NCBI RefSeq assembly: GCF_000332295.1
Contig: NZ_KB235931.1
Location: forward strand, 186,001 to 250,000
Source of the DNA: Fortiea contorta PCC 7126
GTDB taxonomy: Bacteria; Cyanobacteriota; Cyanobacteriia; Cyanobacteriales; Nostocaceae
DNA: 64,000 bases
Reading direction: 5' to 3'
Both the position numbers and the translations under genes were made by a program. Below the pieces are notes generated by a model, which had not been told where the DNA came from, ran no database searches, and saw only the letters and a program-made list of their open reading frames with translations. Below, piece after piece: positions 9,913 to 19,737 of the stretch (its first letter is position 1; each line of letters starts with the position of its first letter).

Positions 9913-10956
9913 TTAACAAGCAGGTTGAAATTCACCGAGCATTTTCACTTCGGGTTCTAACCAAACTGACCAACGGTCTTGTACTTGGTGTTGGATGTGA
10001 TTTATTAGACAAAAAATATCGCTGGCTTTGGCTCCACCACGGTTGACAATAAAGTTGGCGTGGAGTTGCGCTACTTGCGCTCCACCAATTTGAAAGCCTT
10101 TAAGTCCTGTGTGCTCGATTAACCAGCCTGCAGATTGCGGTTTGGGATTGCGAAACACACTACCACAACTAGGGAAGTTGTATGGTTGGGTACTCAGTCG
10201 GTGCTGTTTGTGTTGTTTGGTTATTGCCAAAACCTGTGCTGGATCAGCACCTGGTTGGAGTTGTAAGGTGGCTTGGGTCACAATCCGCTGACCGTGTTTC
10301 TCTGGGCTGGTACCGTCCTTGAAGTAGGAGGAATGACCGCCTTGTAATAATGAAGTACGGTAACTGTAACCTAGCTCTGCAGCCGTCAGAGTTTGTTGTG
10401 TGCCGTCAGGTAGAAGTACTTGAACACTAACTAACATGTCTGCGATACAACTGTTGTGCGCTCCTGCATTCATGACGACTGCACCGCCAACTGTACCAGG
10501 GATACCCACAGCCCATTCCAAGCCTTGCCATCCCAAATCAGCTGCATCCCATGCCAAGCTGGGGATTGATTCTCCGGCCGAGACGGTTAATTGACCTGTA
10601 TGGGGGTCAAAGTGGCTGTAACGGAGATGACGCGTGGCTATGACTAGTCCTGGTAAACCGCGATCGCTAACTAATAAGTTAGAACCAGCACCTAAAATTG
10701 TCACAGGCAGGTTATGTTCTTTTGCATACTTAATACCTGCTTGTAGTGCTTCTATGTTCCGGGGGGCAATGTACCATTCAGCTGCACCACCGACTCTATA
10801 GGAGGTAAACGCTGACAAGGACGCTTGGGACTTAATCACACAATCAGTACCGGGCAAATACATAACTTTACCCTGAACAGAATTAGCGGCTTTCTGTTTC
10901 TCTGTAGTCAAAGTAGAAACTGTGCAAACGTTGCCAGTCACCTGGGTGGTTATCAT
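9913..10956 (-). CDS. murB: UDP-N-acetylenolpyruvoylglucosamine reductase
   Basis: This FAD enzyme reduces the enolpyruvyl group to give UDP-N-acetylmuramate, the second committed step of peptidoglycan synthesis. Sequence shows the FAD-binding PCMH signature ([20 protein letters not shown], ~80-100), [17 protein letters not shown] (~150) and the active-site serine motif [11 protein letters not shown] (~265), followed by LEPEVKMLG at the C-terminus. Length (347 aa) suits MurB, with a few extra N-terminal residues; a later start is possible because the first ~25 residues are unlike the family. It follows murC by 124 bp on the same strand, the usual cyanobacterial murC-murB pair. Confidence 0.95.
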   Translation of the reverse strand: MITTQVTGNVCTVSTLTTEKQKAANSVQGKVMYLPGTDCVIKSQASLSAFTSYRVGGAAEWYIAPRNIEALQAGIKYAKEHNLPVTILGAGSNLLVSDRGLPGLVIATRHLRYSHFDPHTGQLTVSAGESIPSLAWDAADLGWQGLEWAVGIPGTVGGAVVMNAGAHNSCIADMLVSVQVLLPDGTQQTLTAAELGYSYRTSLLQGGHSSYFKDGTSPEKHGQRIVTQATLQLQPGADPAQVLAITKQHKQHRLSTQPYNFPSCGSVFRNPKPQSAGWLIEHTGLKGFQIGGAQVAQLHANFIVNRGGAKASDIFCLINHIQHQVQDRWSVWLEPEVKMLGEFQPAC

Positions 10957-11080
10957 TTTTTAGGTCAAATTGGTAAAATTTTTTACATCTATTTTCCGCA
11001 ATGCAGCGGGAATGCCTGAGTCTTTTTATCAAATTTTTACAAGTTGGACACTCAAATCGGCGCCCAGCTAGTAACCCTAG

Positions 11081-12541
11081 TTAAGATGTGGCTGTTGCCG
11101 GTTCATGGAGGGTGGTGATAAGTTCGGGAATTGCCTGATTTAAATTACCTGCACCCAAAAACAGCGCCAGATCCCCAGAACTAAGAGTTGGCAGCAAAAA
11201 CTCGCATACAGACTGTATGGTTGGTTGGTAGACTACATTTGGGTGCTGTTTGGCTACAGCCTCTGCCAACAGTTCACCGCTGATTTTTCCTAGATTAGGT
11301 TCTCCAGCGCTGTAAATATCAGTTAACACCACCAAATCCGCATGGCTAAAGGATTCGGCAAATTCTGCTAAAAATGTCAGTGTGCGACTGTAGCGGTGGG
11401 GTTGGAAAATTGCCACGACTCTTTGTCCTGGTCTGGCTTGGAGGCGGGCTGCAGCCAGAGTAACACGAATTTCACTGGGGTGATGAGCATAGTCATCGAT
11501 GAAGGTGATCCCTCTGGCCTCTCCCCGTAACTCAAAGCGGCGTCTCGCTCCACCAAAGTTAGCGATACCTTCGGCTATTTGTCCAAATTCTAAACCCAAT
11601 ACTCGACCAACTGCCACTGCCGCTAGGGCATTGCTGAGGTTGTGTCGCCCCAGTAGCCGTAAATTCAACACGCCTAAAACTTTATTTTTCTCCCAAACTA
11701 AAGCAGTGGTGCCGTCAGCCCGATAGTCGATGCTGGTGACGGTGTAGTCGGCGTTGGTTTCTGGGTTGAGGCTGTAGCTGATTGTTGGTTGTAGGCGATC
11801 GCGCACTGTTGCACAATCAATGCTACCGATTAAAGTTTTGCAGCCTTTGGCAAACTCTTGGAAGATTTCTACCACTTCCTCCAAAGTGTCGTAGTGATCT
11901 GGATGATCCAGCTCGATGTTGGTGATAATACCGATTTCTGGAGAATGTTTCACCAACGAACCATCTGATTCATCTGCTTCTGCTACTAAATACCGACTTG
12001 CTCCTAATCGGGCGTTTCCTTCCCAAGCATCGACTTCCCCACCGACAATAATTGTGGGATCTAATCCCGCTTCTAGCAACATATAGCCAATCATACTACT
12101 TGTTGTAGTCTTGCCGTGGGTTCCTGCGACTGCAACACTGTGGTAATCAGCTATCAAAGCTGCTAGTACATCCGAGCGATGTAAAATTGGGCAACCCAAT
12201 TCTAGGGCAGCTTTATATTCTAAATTGTTCGTGTTAATTGCTGTTGAACAAATTACTTGTGGCAAGCTTGACTTGACAACGTGCGGTATTTCTTTTTGTG
12301 AATTTAATTCTACTTCCGTTGCTAGCTGAGGACGAAAAAATTCAAGATTACTTGCCTCTTGTCTACTAAAAATATGAGTGCCGATAGATGCCAATTTCCG
12401 GGTAATGTGGCTCGGACGAAGGTCTGAACCTGACACTGGTAATTGACGCTTTGCCAGTACATAAGCCAGCGCTGACATCCCTATCCCACCGATCCCAATG
12501 AAATGAAACGGTTTGCCGCTAAAATCTACAGAATTACTCAT
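11081..12541 (-). CDS. murC: UDP-N-acetylmuramate--L-alanine ligase
   Basis: MurC adds L-alanine to UDP-MurNAc using ATP in the cytoplasm. The 486-residue protein has the N-terminal Rossmann-like domain (FHFIGIGGIGMSALAYVLA, ~12-31), the ATP-binding P-loop (VAGTHGKTTTSSMIGYML, ~138-155), the central Mur ligase motif ITNIELDHPDHYD, and the C-terminal domain with IDDYAHHPSEIRVTL. It is upstream of murB on the same strand and likely cotranscribed. The start ATG at 12,541 sits after a GAGGAGG-like stretch (aggaatca on the minus strand) and agrees with the expected N-terminus. Confidence 0.96.
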   Translation of the reverse strand: MSNSVDFSGKPFHFIGIGGIGMSALAYVLAKRQLPVSGSDLRPSHITRKLASIGTHIFSRQEASNLEFFRPQLATEVELNSQKEIPHVVKSSLPQVICSTAINTNNLEYKAALELGCPILHRSDVLAALIADYHSVAVAGTHGKTTTSSMIGYMLLEAGLDPTIIVGGEVDAWEGNARLGASRYLVAEADESDGSLVKHSPEIGIITNIELDHPDHYDTLEEVVEIFQEFAKGCKTLIGSIDCATVRDRLQPTISYSLNPETNADYTVTSIDYRADGTTALVWEKNKVLGVLNLRLLGRHNLSNALAAVAVGRVLGLEFGQIAEGIANFGGARRRFELRGEARGITFIDDYAHHPSEIRVTLAAARLQARPGQRVVAIFQPHRYSRTLTFLAEFAESFSHADLVVLTDIYSAGEPNLGKISGELLAEAVAKQHPNVVYQPTIQSVCEFLLPTLSSGDLALFLGAGNLNQAIPELITTLHEPATATS

Positions 12542-12950
12542 TGATTCCTCCTCTTACACCACACCACACCATCATCACAAATAACACGCGTATCATAACA
12601 GGAATTTGTTTTCCACCGTAAGTGTTCCTGTATCATTCCCTATATTTGATGTTTTTTTGATTTTTCTCCGGTTGTTTTGTTTATTTCAGAATTATTTTAC
12701 CTTTGTTGGAGGTTTTTGCTATTTCTCAACTGTATCTCATGATTATTCTGATGAGTTTTGCCCCGTCGGGAAATAAATTCTTGTAATGCCAAATACATAT
12801 TTAGAAATTCGTTACCAGAATTGGCTAAAAGCATAGATTGATCATGAAACTACTTTTAAATTACATCAAAAGATGAGAACAGAATTGACTACAATAGTAC
12901 ATTAGATAACAAAACTATTTTGCAATTGAATATCAATCCAATCTAACTGG
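12542..12950. other. Intergenic divergent promoter region (murC / nadD)
   Basis: A 409-bp AT-rich gap between divergent murC and nadD. No gene, strong dyad or known RNA was seen. It must hold both promoters, but no confident -10/-35 or operator can be assigned by eye. Confidence 0.5.
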
Positions 12951-13577
12951 ATGCATCGAATAGCAATTTTTGGTGGCACATTCGATCCGATTCATTGGGG
13001 ACACCTGCTCTTAGCCGAAACAGCTTTACATCAAGTAGCCCTAGATCGGGTAATTTGGCTGCCATCCCTTAATCCTCCACATAAACAGCCGGTGCACTTT
13101 CAGCATCGGATAGAAATGCTACAGCGCGCTACAGCAGATCATCCCGCGTTTAGTGTCTCACTAATTGAGTTAAATCGCTCTGGAAAATCTTATGCGATTA
13201 ATAGCCTAATTGACTTATCTGCTGTTTACCCAAATACTCACTGGTATTGGATTGTCGGCTTGGATGCCTTCCAAACCTTACCCCGGTGGTACCGTGGACA
13301 CGAAATAGCACAAATGTGTGATTGGTTAATTGCACCCAGACAATTAGGTGGTGAGACTATAGCTCAAAGTGAGTCAATCTGCAAGCAAGTGGAGCAACAT
13401 CTAGAAAATCAGTCCTCCACCGTTCGCTGGCAATCCTTGAATATACCCTTAGTAGGCGTTTCGTCAAGTTTAGTTCGCCAATTTGTATGCGTGGGCCGCT
13501 CTATCCGCTATTTAGTGCCAGAATCCGTCAGGTCTTACATCAGCGATCACCACCTGTACACAAATGAATCTGAATAA
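12951..13577 (+). CDS. nadD: Nicotinate-nucleotide adenylyltransferase
   Basis: This enzyme adenylates nicotinate mononucleotide in NAD biosynthesis. The 208-residue protein begins with the nucleotidyltransferase signature [16 protein letters not shown] (residues ~8-23, with the HxGH motif) and ends with the family's second motif [20 protein letters not shown]. The length is normal. The cyanobacterial gap2 gene follows on the same strand after 115 bp. Confidence 0.93.
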   Translation: MHRIAIFGGTFDPIHWGHLLLAETALHQVALDRVIWLPSLNPPHKQPVHFQHRIEMLQRATADHPAFSVSLIELNRSGKSYAINSLIDLSAVYPNTHWYWIVGLDAFQTLPRWYRGHEIAQMCDWLIAPRQLGGETIAQSESICKQVEQHLENQSSTVRWQSLNIPLVGVSSSLVRQFVCVGRSIRYLVPESVRSYISDHHLYTNESE

Positions 13578-13692
13578 ATTATGTTTTTTTTTCTGGATTC
13601 AGCACTTTAAGGTTATGAATGCCCCCTCCCTTTGCGATATGATTGGGTTCAAGATATCAACTTATAGGCATAAATACAGAGGGCAAGACGCT

Positions 13693-14706
13693 GTGATTAG
13701 AGTTGCAATCAACGGTTTCGGGCGCATCGGGCGTAACTTTGCACGTTGCTGGCTGGGTAGAGAAAACAGCAATATCGACCTTGTTGCTGTCAATGACACA
13801 TCAGACCCTAGAACCAATGCTCACTTGTTGAAGTACGATTCGATGTTAGGGAAGTTAACAAAGGCTGACATTTCAGCGGATGATAATTCCATCACTGTTA
13901 ACGGTAAAACCATTAAATGTGTATCTGATCGCAATCCGGAAAACTTGCCCTGGAAAGACTGGGAAATAGACCTAATTATTGAAGCAACAGGTGTTTTCAC
14001 TAGCAAAGAAGGGGCACTTAAGCATGTAAATGCTGGTGCGAAAAAGGTGCTGATTACTGCTCCTGGTAAAAATGAGGACGGTACTTTTGTAGTCGGTGTA
14101 AATCATCAAGATTACGACCACAATGTACACCACATCATCAGTAACGCTAGTTGTACGACTAACTGCTTGGCTCCGATTGCTAAGGTGTTGAACGATAAGT
14201 TTGGCATCATTAAAGGCACCATGACCACTACCCACAGTTACACTGGCGACCAGCGTTTGCTAGACGCTTCTCACCGGGATTTGCGCCGGGCCAGAGCAGC
14301 AGCCATCAACATCGTACCTACTTCCACTGGTGCAGCGAAAGCTGTAGCATTGGTAATCCCAGACCTGAAAGGCAAGCTCAATGGCGTCGCCCTACGGGTA
14401 CCTACTCCGAACGTATCAATGGTAGATTTCGTAGTTCAGGTTGAAAAGCGTACTATTACGGAAGAAGTCAACCAAGCTCTTAAAGATGCGTCTGAAGGGC
14501 CTCTCAAAGGAATTTTGGATTACAGCGAACTACAATTAGTGTCATCCGATTATCAAGGAACTGACGCTTCTTCCATTGTTGACGCCAGCTTGACTTTGGT
14601 GATGGGTAATGACCTAGTAAAAGTCATGGCTTGGTATGACAACGAGTGGGGCTACAGCCAGCGAGTTTTGGATTTAGCGGAACTCGTCGCTGAAAAATGG
14701 CAATAA
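13693..14706 (+). CDS. gap2: Glyceraldehyde-3-phosphate dehydrogenase, NAD(P)-dependent Gap2 type
   Basis: Gap2 is the photosynthetic, Calvin-cycle GAPDH of cyanobacteria. I place the start at GTG 13,693 because the protein family begins with (M/V)[14 protein letters not shown]; the frame is open further upstream (13,564) but that part is unlike GAPDH. The 337-residue product has the NAD(P)-binding [14 protein letters not shown], the catalytic Cys in [12 protein letters not shown], and [20 protein letters not shown]. The C-terminal [15 protein letters not shown] is intact. thiL is convergent, 44 bp downstream. Confidence 0.95.
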   Translation: MIRVAINGFGRIGRNFARCWLGRENSNIDLVAVNDTSDPRTNAHLLKYDSMLGKLTKADISADDNSITVNGKTIKCVSDRNPENLPWKDWEIDLIIEATGVFTSKEGALKHVNAGAKKVLITAPGKNEDGTFVVGVNHQDYDHNVHHIISNASCTTNCLAPIAKVLNDKFGIIKGTMTTTHSYTGDQRLLDASHRDLRRARAAAINIVPTSTGAAKAVALVIPDLKGKLNGVALRVPTPNVSMVDFVVQVEKRTITEEVNQALKDASEGPLKGILDYSELQLVSSDYQGTDASSIVDASLTLVMGNDLVKVMAWYDNEWGYSQRVLDLAELVAEKWQ

Positions 14707-14750
14707 GTTTTGTTGTCATTAGTTTCATACAATTAACAAATGACAAATAA

Positions 14751-15770
14751 CTAATCACCAAAATGTTGAAATCCCTGATTAAGAGTCATAACTCGGTCAG
14801 GGATTTTTTGGTTTTGATCGTGCAATACTACTGTGGTTCCTGCGGTAATTGTACCGACGATCGCTGCTTTGTCTCCCAGTTGTTTCACTAGGTCAGAAGC
14901 TGGCGCTGTTGGTAAGCAGAGTATTAATTCAAAGTCTTCGCCACCGTATAAACCGTAGTCTAGTGCTTGTGCTGGTGTCAGCCAATGTTCAAAAGCTGCT
15001 GGTAAGGGAATTTGCTGATATTCAAGAATCGCTCCCACACCGCTGGCGCGACAGATTTGCACAACAGCATCTGCTAAACCATCGCTGCTGTCCATCCCTG
15101 CAATGGGAAGGTGGGAAGATGGGGAGGAGGAATCGAAGATTTGCCAAAGAAAGGGTAAGACATCTAAACGTGGCTGGGGACGCTGGTGTGCAGTGATTAA
15201 AGCCTGCTTGTCGGCTTGTTTGAGGTTTTGTCCTATTTCTGGGTGTAAGAGCAGTTGTAAGCCCGCTCTTGAGGCTCCATGAATACCTGTCACCACGATC
15301 GCATCTCCTACTTTGGCAGCAGAACGGCGGATAATTTGATGGGGCGCAACTTCACCAAAGGCGGTGATGGCTATAGTGATTACGGGCGATCGCACAATAT
15401 CACCGCCCACAATTGGGGTATTGTATTTTTGTAAGCATTCTGTCATCCCTTCATAAAGGCGCTCAACCCAACTGACGCTGACTTCACCCGGAATTCCTAG
15501 CCCGACTGTGATTCCCAGCGGGGAAGCACCCATAGCCGCCAAATCTGACAAATTAGCCGCCGCAGCCCGCCATCCAGCGTCTTCTGGCGAGGTAGTAATA
15601 TCACTGAAATGCACTTCATTAACTAGTACATCGGTTGTGACTACCAGTGATTTTCCTGGTGTGGTTAACAAAACGGCTGCGTCGTCGCCGATAATTTCTG
15701 GAGGACAGAAGCGGTGTAATTTCGCTAGAAGTCCTTGTTCGCCGATGTCTTTTATTTGGTCATTTGTCAT
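14751..15770 (-). CDS. thiL: Thiamine-monophosphate kinase
   Basis: ThiL phosphorylates thiamine monophosphate to the active pyrophosphate cofactor. The 339-residue protein belongs to the PurM/ThiL ATP-binding fold: GDDAAVLLTTPGKSLVVTTD (~26-45) with metal-binding aspartates, DLAAMGASPLGITVGLG (~90), VVGGDIVRSP (~140) and GMDSSDGLADAVVQI (~235). It is convergent with gap2. A cluster of GGGGTTA/GGGGATGA-type short repeats lies directly upstream of the start. Confidence 0.93.
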   Translation of the reverse strand: MTNDQIKDIGEQGLLAKLHRFCPPEIIGDDAAVLLTTPGKSLVVTTDVLVNEVHFSDITTSPEDAGWRAAAANLSDLAAMGASPLGITVGLGIPGEVSVSWVERLYEGMTECLQKYNTPIVGGDIVRSPVITIAITAFGEVAPHQIIRRSAAKVGDAIVVTGIHGASRAGLQLLLHPEIGQNLKQADKQALITAHQRPQPRLDVLPFLWQIFDSSSPSSHLPIAGMDSSDGLADAVVQICRASGVGAILEYQQIPLPAAFEHWLTPAQALDYGLYGGEDFELILCLPTAPASDLVKQLGDKAAIVGTITAGTTVVLHDQNQKIPDRVMTLNQGFQHFGD

Positions 15771-15775
15771 AGCAG

Positions 15776-15832
15776 GGAACAGGGAGCGGGGATGAGGGGT
15801 TAGGGATGAGGGGTTAGGGGTTAGGGTCGAAA
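15776..15832. repeat. Short tandem repeats (STRR-like, GGGGATGA/GGGGTTAG)
   Basis: Purine-rich short units (ggggatgagggg, ttagggatgagg, ggttaggggttag) repeat head to tail between the thiL start and the Uma2 gene. This matches the short tandemly repeated repetitive sequences known from heterocystous cyanobacteria. No coding role is seen. Confidence 0.7.
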
Positions 15833-15920
15833 GTCGCTTGGTGTGTGGGTTTTATCTAAGTATTAATGACTCAGCACGAACTGAGGTTAGGATAAAAATA
15901 TTGTTTAGGGGTTAGTTGAG

Positions 15921-16493
15921 ATGGTAACAACACCAGCAGTAACTAGCATCACTTTTGAGGAGTATCTAACCTATGATGATGGTACAGGTTTTAATTATGA
16001 ATTGGTGGATGGCAGGTTAGAGCTAATGAATCCACCAACAATTGAACATTTTTTGATTACTAAATTACTTGAGCAATTGTTAGATACAGAAATTCAGCGC
16101 TGTAGTCTTCCTTGGTTGTGTTTGCGAGAAGCTGGAGTCAGGACGGGGAGAAATAAATCTCGGTTAACTGACTTGTGTGTGGTGACGTTGGCGCAGGCTA
16201 GAGAATTAAAGAATGTGTCAGCGGTATTTCAGTCGCCGCCGTTATTAGTTATTGAGGTGGTTAGTCCAGAGTCGGTGAAAAGAGATTATCGCTATAAGCG
16301 TTCTGAATATGCGGCGCTGGAGATTCCTGAGTATTGGATTGTAGACCCACTGGTTAATAAAATTTCGGTGTTATTGCTAGAAGAAGGATTATACGAAGAA
16401 ACTGTTTTTAGTGACAATCAAAAAGTTGAATCACGAGTTTTTTCAGAATTAGTAATTACTGTTGATCAAGTATTGAATGCAAGTAATATTTAA
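15921..16493 (+). CDS. Uma2-family putative endonuclease
   Basis: A 190-residue member of the Uma2 (DUF820) family, which has a PD-(D/E)XK nuclease fold and is greatly expanded in cyanobacteria. Visible family features are FEEYLTYDDGTGFNYELVDG (~13-32), SRLTDLCVVTL (metal-binding Asp), LLVIEVVSP (Glu of the motif) and YRYKRSEYAALEIPEYWIVD. The biological role of these proteins is not settled. It is a single gene with no cotranscribed partner. Two other Uma2 genes are in the window (25.7 and 33.2 kb). Confidence 0.88.
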   Translation: MVTTPAVTSITFEEYLTYDDGTGFNYELVDGRLELMNPPTIEHFLITKLLEQLLDTEIQRCSLPWLCLREAGVRTGRNKSRLTDLCVVTLAQARELKNVSAVFQSPPLLVIEVVSPESVKRDYRYKRSEYAALEIPEYWIVDPLVNKISVLLLEEGLYEETVFSDNQKVESRVFSELVITVDQVLNASNI

Positions 16494-16652
16494 AGTATGA
16501 AGGATGAAGTATAAAGTATAAAGTATGAAACTGGGAACTTTGAGTTTAGAGCAAGAAATTTCTCTCTTCTCTCTTTAAACTCCACTTTTTATCCTTCAAC
16601 CTTCATTCTTCATACTTAAGCTTTCAGCCTTCATACTTCAGCCTTCATCCTT
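16494..16652. repeat. Convergent STRR clusters (AAGTATGA / TTCATACT heptamers)
   Basis: The Uma2 gene is followed by a run of AAGTATRA/AAGGATGA heptamers (16,494-16,530) and then by their reverse complements (TTCATACTT, CCTTCAT; 16,595-16,650), so transcripts of this stretch could fold into a long imperfect hairpin. It lies between convergent genes and may serve as a bidirectional terminator, which is inference. Confidence 0.65.
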
Positions 16653-16655
16653 ATG

Positions 16656-17762
16656 TCATGCTGCTTGCGGCTCAACTAAATTTTCGATTCCTTGAATGAC
16701 GGTTGCGGATTCTATTTTGTCACCCGCTTTGAGTTTATCTAAAATTTCTTGTCCTTCTGTGAGATAACCAAAAACAGAGTAGCGGCCATCTAAGAGATTG
16801 CGACCGGCTGGGGTGAGTTCTGGTTCAAATAGAAAGAAGAAAAATTGTGAAGAACCGCCATTAACTTCATTTTCAGGGCGCGCCATGACTACTGCACCAA
16901 AGGACGAGAAGGGCAGAACTGGCATGTCAATATAACGGCCTGCGTCTTCGAGTGTAATACCATAGGTGGGTTTTTTGTCGCCTTCCACTAAAACTTCTAG
17001 GGGAATGGCGCGGTATTTGCCAGTGTCAGGGTCAACGAAACCCACTTCTTTTCCTGGGGGATCTCCAGTTTGCAGAAAGTAAGATTCTTCAGAACGGGTG
17101 AATTCTAAACCGTTATAAAAACCACGTTGCACCAAATCAACAAAGTTACCAGCAGTTACAGGAGCGCTGTAACCGTCTACGACAACTGTCAGGTCGCCTT
17201 TGTTGGTTTTGATTGCCACTGTGGCACGACCTTTCAACTGGGGTAGATTACTATATTCTGCAGGCACTTCAAAGGGAAATTCTTTGACCATTGCCTGTTC
17301 TAGTAGAGTGACGATATCTAGTAACCTGGTTCTTTCTTCCCTAATTTTTTCCTTATCTTTGGCTTTCGCCAATTCTTGCATGGCATTGACGCCAGCTTTT
17401 AACTCAGCAATCCAAGCTTCGGCTTGGGGTTGGCGTTCTTTGAGAACACTTGCTAGGATTTGGGAGGGTTTATCTAGAACTCTGGAGGCATTGCTGAGGT
17501 CTCTGGAGATAGCACCCCATCGCCGATTTGCCCGCAGTTGGTTAGAGATATCTTCTAAACTGGCTTGGATTTTGCGAACAGGTTGATTGTTAATTGGCAG
17601 TGCATACCGCAACAGTGCTCTACCATCAGTAATTGCATTCCCAGAAGGCAGGGCGGCGCTACTCGCAGGAGTCCACCCGGCTGTACTTATGCCTAAAAAT
17701 ATTGTGATCAGCAGTATTGCCTTGAGGCTGTTTTTCAGCCAGGAGTTTAACAGGTTATACAT
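16656..17762 (-). CDS. Peptidyl-prolyl cis-trans isomerase, cyclophilin type, lumenal (CYP38/TLP40-like)
   Basis: I start the gene at ATG 17,762, which gives a clear signal peptide (NSLKAILLITIFLGISTAGW then ASSAALP) and a 368-residue precursor; an in-frame ATG at 17,783 and an upstream open frame to 17,864 are alternatives. A helical N-terminal domain (~45-190) precedes a cyclophilin domain: ATVAIKTNKGDLTVVVDGY, APVTAGNFVDLVQRGFYNG, GGSSQFFFFLFEPELTPAG. This architecture resembles thylakoid-lumen cyclophilins involved in photosystem II assembly. Several classical isomerase residues are replaced in this subfamily, so it may be mainly a chaperone. Confidence 0.85.
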   Translation of the reverse strand: MYNLLNSWLKNSLKAILLITIFLGISTAGWTPASSAALPSGNAITDGRALLRYALPINNQPVRKIQASLEDISNQLRANRRWGAISRDLSNASRVLDKPSQILASVLKERQPQAEAWIAELKAGVNAMQELAKAKDKEKIREERTRLLDIVTLLEQAMVKEFPFEVPAEYSNLPQLKGRATVAIKTNKGDLTVVVDGYSAPVTAGNFVDLVQRGFYNGLEFTRSEESYFLQTGDPPGKEVGFVDPDTGKYRAIPLEVLVEGDKKPTYGITLEDAGRYIDMPVLPFSSFGAVVMARPENEVNGGSSQFFFFLFEPELTPAGRNLLDGRYSVFGYLTEGQEILDKLKAGDKIESATVIQGIENLVEPQAA

Positions 17763-17867
17763 GGGATGGCTCAAATGCAGCATCAAATTGTTGACTGGAC
17801 GTAGCCCAAGGATAATCTTCTCACAGTAGCAGTACTGAATGAAGGCTGAAAGAGCAAGGATCAAGCA

Positions 17868-17917
17868 TGAAAAATTTCGATTTCATACTTCATACTTCAT
17901 ACTTCACACTTCAAATG
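17868..17917. repeat. STRR heptamers (TTCATAC)
   Basis: Tandem CTTCATA heptamers (cttcatacttcatacttc then cacttc) lie in the divergent gap between the cyclophilin gene and efp. They are STRR-type repeats of the same family as those at 16.6, 22.6, 27.1 and 40.5 kb. Confidence 0.75.
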
Positions 17918-17979
17918 ACCAATGACTCCTGTGGGAAGGTACAATAAATGCCGATTGTCTTCCAAAAATTGCAAGTTTC

Positions 17980-18537
17980 ATGATATCTAGTAACGACTTT
18001 CGACCCGGTGTTTCAATTGTTTTAGATGGTTCCGTATGGCGCGTGGTAGATTTCCTCCATGTGAAGCCAGGTAAGGGTTCTGCTTTTGTGCGGACAACAC
18101 TCAAAAATGTGCAAACAGGAAAGCAGCTGGAAAAAACTTTCCGGGCTGGGGAAAGTGTGCCGCAAGCGAATATAGAAAAAATCACGATGCAGCATACCTA
18201 TAAAGAGAGCGATGAGTTTGTCTTTATGGATATGGAAACTTATGAAGAGAGTAGATTGAGCGCAACGCAAATTGGCGATCGCGTAAAATACCTCAAAGAA
18301 GGTATGGAAGCTGAGGTGATCCGTTGGGATGACCAGGTGCTGGGTGTGGAATTACCTAAGTCTGTGGTTCTGGAAGTTGTACAAACAGATCCAGGTGTCA
18401 AAGGTGATACGGCTACTGGTGGCTCAAAACCGGCAACTCTGGAAACTGGGGCTGTGGTCAACGTACCTTTGTTTATCTCTCAAGGCGAACGCATCCGCAT
18501 TGATACTACGGAAGATAAGTATATCGGCAGGGAATAG
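17980..18537 (+). CDS. efp: Translation elongation factor P
   Basis: EF-P rescues ribosomes stalled on polyproline. The 185-residue protein has the usual three beta-barrel domains. The N-terminal KOW-like domain shows [20 protein letters not shown] and the tip loop [12 protein letters not shown], with the lysine that is modified in many bacteria. The C-terminal OB domain ends with [17 protein letters not shown]. It is directly upstream of accB (110 bp), the conserved efp-accB pair of cyanobacteria. Confidence 0.96.
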   Translation: MISSNDFRPGVSIVLDGSVWRVVDFLHVKPGKGSAFVRTTLKNVQTGKQLEKTFRAGESVPQANIEKITMQHTYKESDEFVFMDMETYEESRLSATQIGDRVKYLKEGMEAEVIRWDDQVLGVELPKSVVLEVVQTDPGVKGDTATGGSKPATLETGAVVNVPLFISQGERIRIDTTEDKYIGRE

Positions 18538-18647
18538 TTTTTATCTTCTTTTAAGATGCCAATATCGATTTCAATCCCTTTTCAGGGATTAAATCCCTGC
18601 CACACTGATAAATTCTTGTTTATGGACTGGTTGAGGTAATAATAACT

Positions 18648-19196
18648 GTGTCATTGGACTTTAATGAAATCCGCCAGCTGCTAGCAACAATCGCCCAAAC
18701 TGATATTGCTGAAGTAACTCTCAAAAGCGAAGATTTTGAACTCACAGTACGTAAGGCTGTGAGTTTCAGCAATCATCTGGTGTCGGCTGGTCAAGGGGCG
18801 TTAGGTGGTGTGGTGGCTTCGGGATTGACTTCGGTTTCACCTATGGGAACCCAGGCAGGTTTGACTCCGGTAACGGAAATAGGGACTCGCGTTGCTGATA
18901 ATTCTGGTTCTGGTGCGCCATTATCGGCGAATAGTCCCTCGACGATTGACCAAAGGTTGGTGGAAGTACCTTCGCCAATGGTGGGGACATTTTATCGCGC
19001 TCCCGCACCGGGAGAGGCTCCGTTTGTGGAGGTGGGCGATAGAGTCCGCAAGGGTCAAACGGTGTGTATTATCGAAGCGATGAAGCTGATGAATGAAATT
19101 GAGGCTGATGTTTCCGGACAGGTGATGGAGATTTTGCTCCAAAATGGTGAACCTGTGGAATATAATCAGCCTTTGATGCGAATTAACCCTGATTAA
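18648..19196 (+). CDS. accB: Biotin carboxyl carrier protein of acetyl-CoA carboxylase
   Basis: AccB carries biotin between the carboxylase and transferase subunits in fatty-acid synthesis. The 182-residue protein starts at GTG 18,648 ([18 protein letters not shown]), has a Ser/Ala/Pro/Gly-rich linker (~45-110), and a biotinyl domain with the biotin-lysine motif [18 protein letters not shown] (~143-160). It is in an operon-like pair with efp. Confidence 0.95.
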   Translation: MSLDFNEIRQLLATIAQTDIAEVTLKSEDFELTVRKAVSFSNHLVSAGQGALGGVVASGLTSVSPMGTQAGLTPVTEIGTRVADNSGSGAPLSANSPSTIDQRLVEVPSPMVGTFYRAPAPGEAPFVEVGDRVRKGQTVCIIEAMKLMNEIEADVSGQVMEILLQNGEPVEYNQPLMRINPD

Positions 19197-19258
19197 GTAT
19201 TAATCTATATATGACGTGAGTCATTTTTAATATTGTCAGTTCTTGCGGGTTAATCCTG

Positions 19259-19606
19259 ATGAAACAAACGTTGCCTGTACCACCAGAAGTAGTGCAACAA
19301 GTAGCTGAATACTTCAGCCTGTTAAGTGAACCGATGCGTCTGCGGCTCTTACACTTATTGCGGGATGAGGAAAAGTGCGTACAGGAGTTGGTAGAGGCAA
19401 CACAGACTTCGCAAGCTAATGTGTCAAAACACTTGAAGGTGATGTGGCAAGCTGGTATCCTGAGCCGCCGCAGTGAAGGCACTTGCGCTTATTACCGGGT
19501 GGAAGATGAGATGATTTTTGATTTGTGTAATCGGGTTTGCGATCGCCTGGCTACTAGGTTAGAGCAGCAAGCCCGTCATTTTCGTGTGTTAAATAGTAAA
19601 ATTTAG
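19259..19606 (+). CDS. ArsR-family winged-helix repressor
   Basis: A 115-residue DNA-binding protein: FSLLSEPMRLRLLHLLRDEE (helices 1-2) and VQELVEATQTSQANVSKHLK (recognition helix), then the wing (GILSRRSEGTCAYYRVED). Family members are metal- or redox-sensing repressors. Cysteines at ~39 (EKCVQ), ~81 (GTCAY) and ~92 (DLCNRVC) could bind a ligand, but no CxC metal signature is present. The neighbours (accB, GerMN gene) do not suggest a regulon. Confidence 0.88.
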   Translation: MKQTLPVPPEVVQQVAEYFSLLSEPMRLRLLHLLRDEEKCVQELVEATQTSQANVSKHLKVMWQAGILSRRSEGTCAYYRVEDEMIFDLCNRVCDRLATRLEQQARHFRVLNSKI

Positions 19607-19611
19607 CTCAT

Positions 19612-19705
19612 CGAAGAAGGGAACGGGGAACAGGGAATAGGGAATAGGGAATAGGGTTTAGAGAATAGGGAACAATAAAAATATTTCTTCCCTAACCCCT
19701 AGTCC
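19612..19705. repeat. STRR heptamers (GGGAATA)
   Basis: Tandem GGGAATA/GGGAACA heptamers (ggaatagggaatagggaata at ~19,635) followed by CCCTAACCCCTAGTCCC on the same strand. These are STRR repeats between convergent genes. Confidence 0.75.
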
Positions 19706-19737
19706 CTAGCCACTTGTTTTTCAGGCAGGTCTAATAA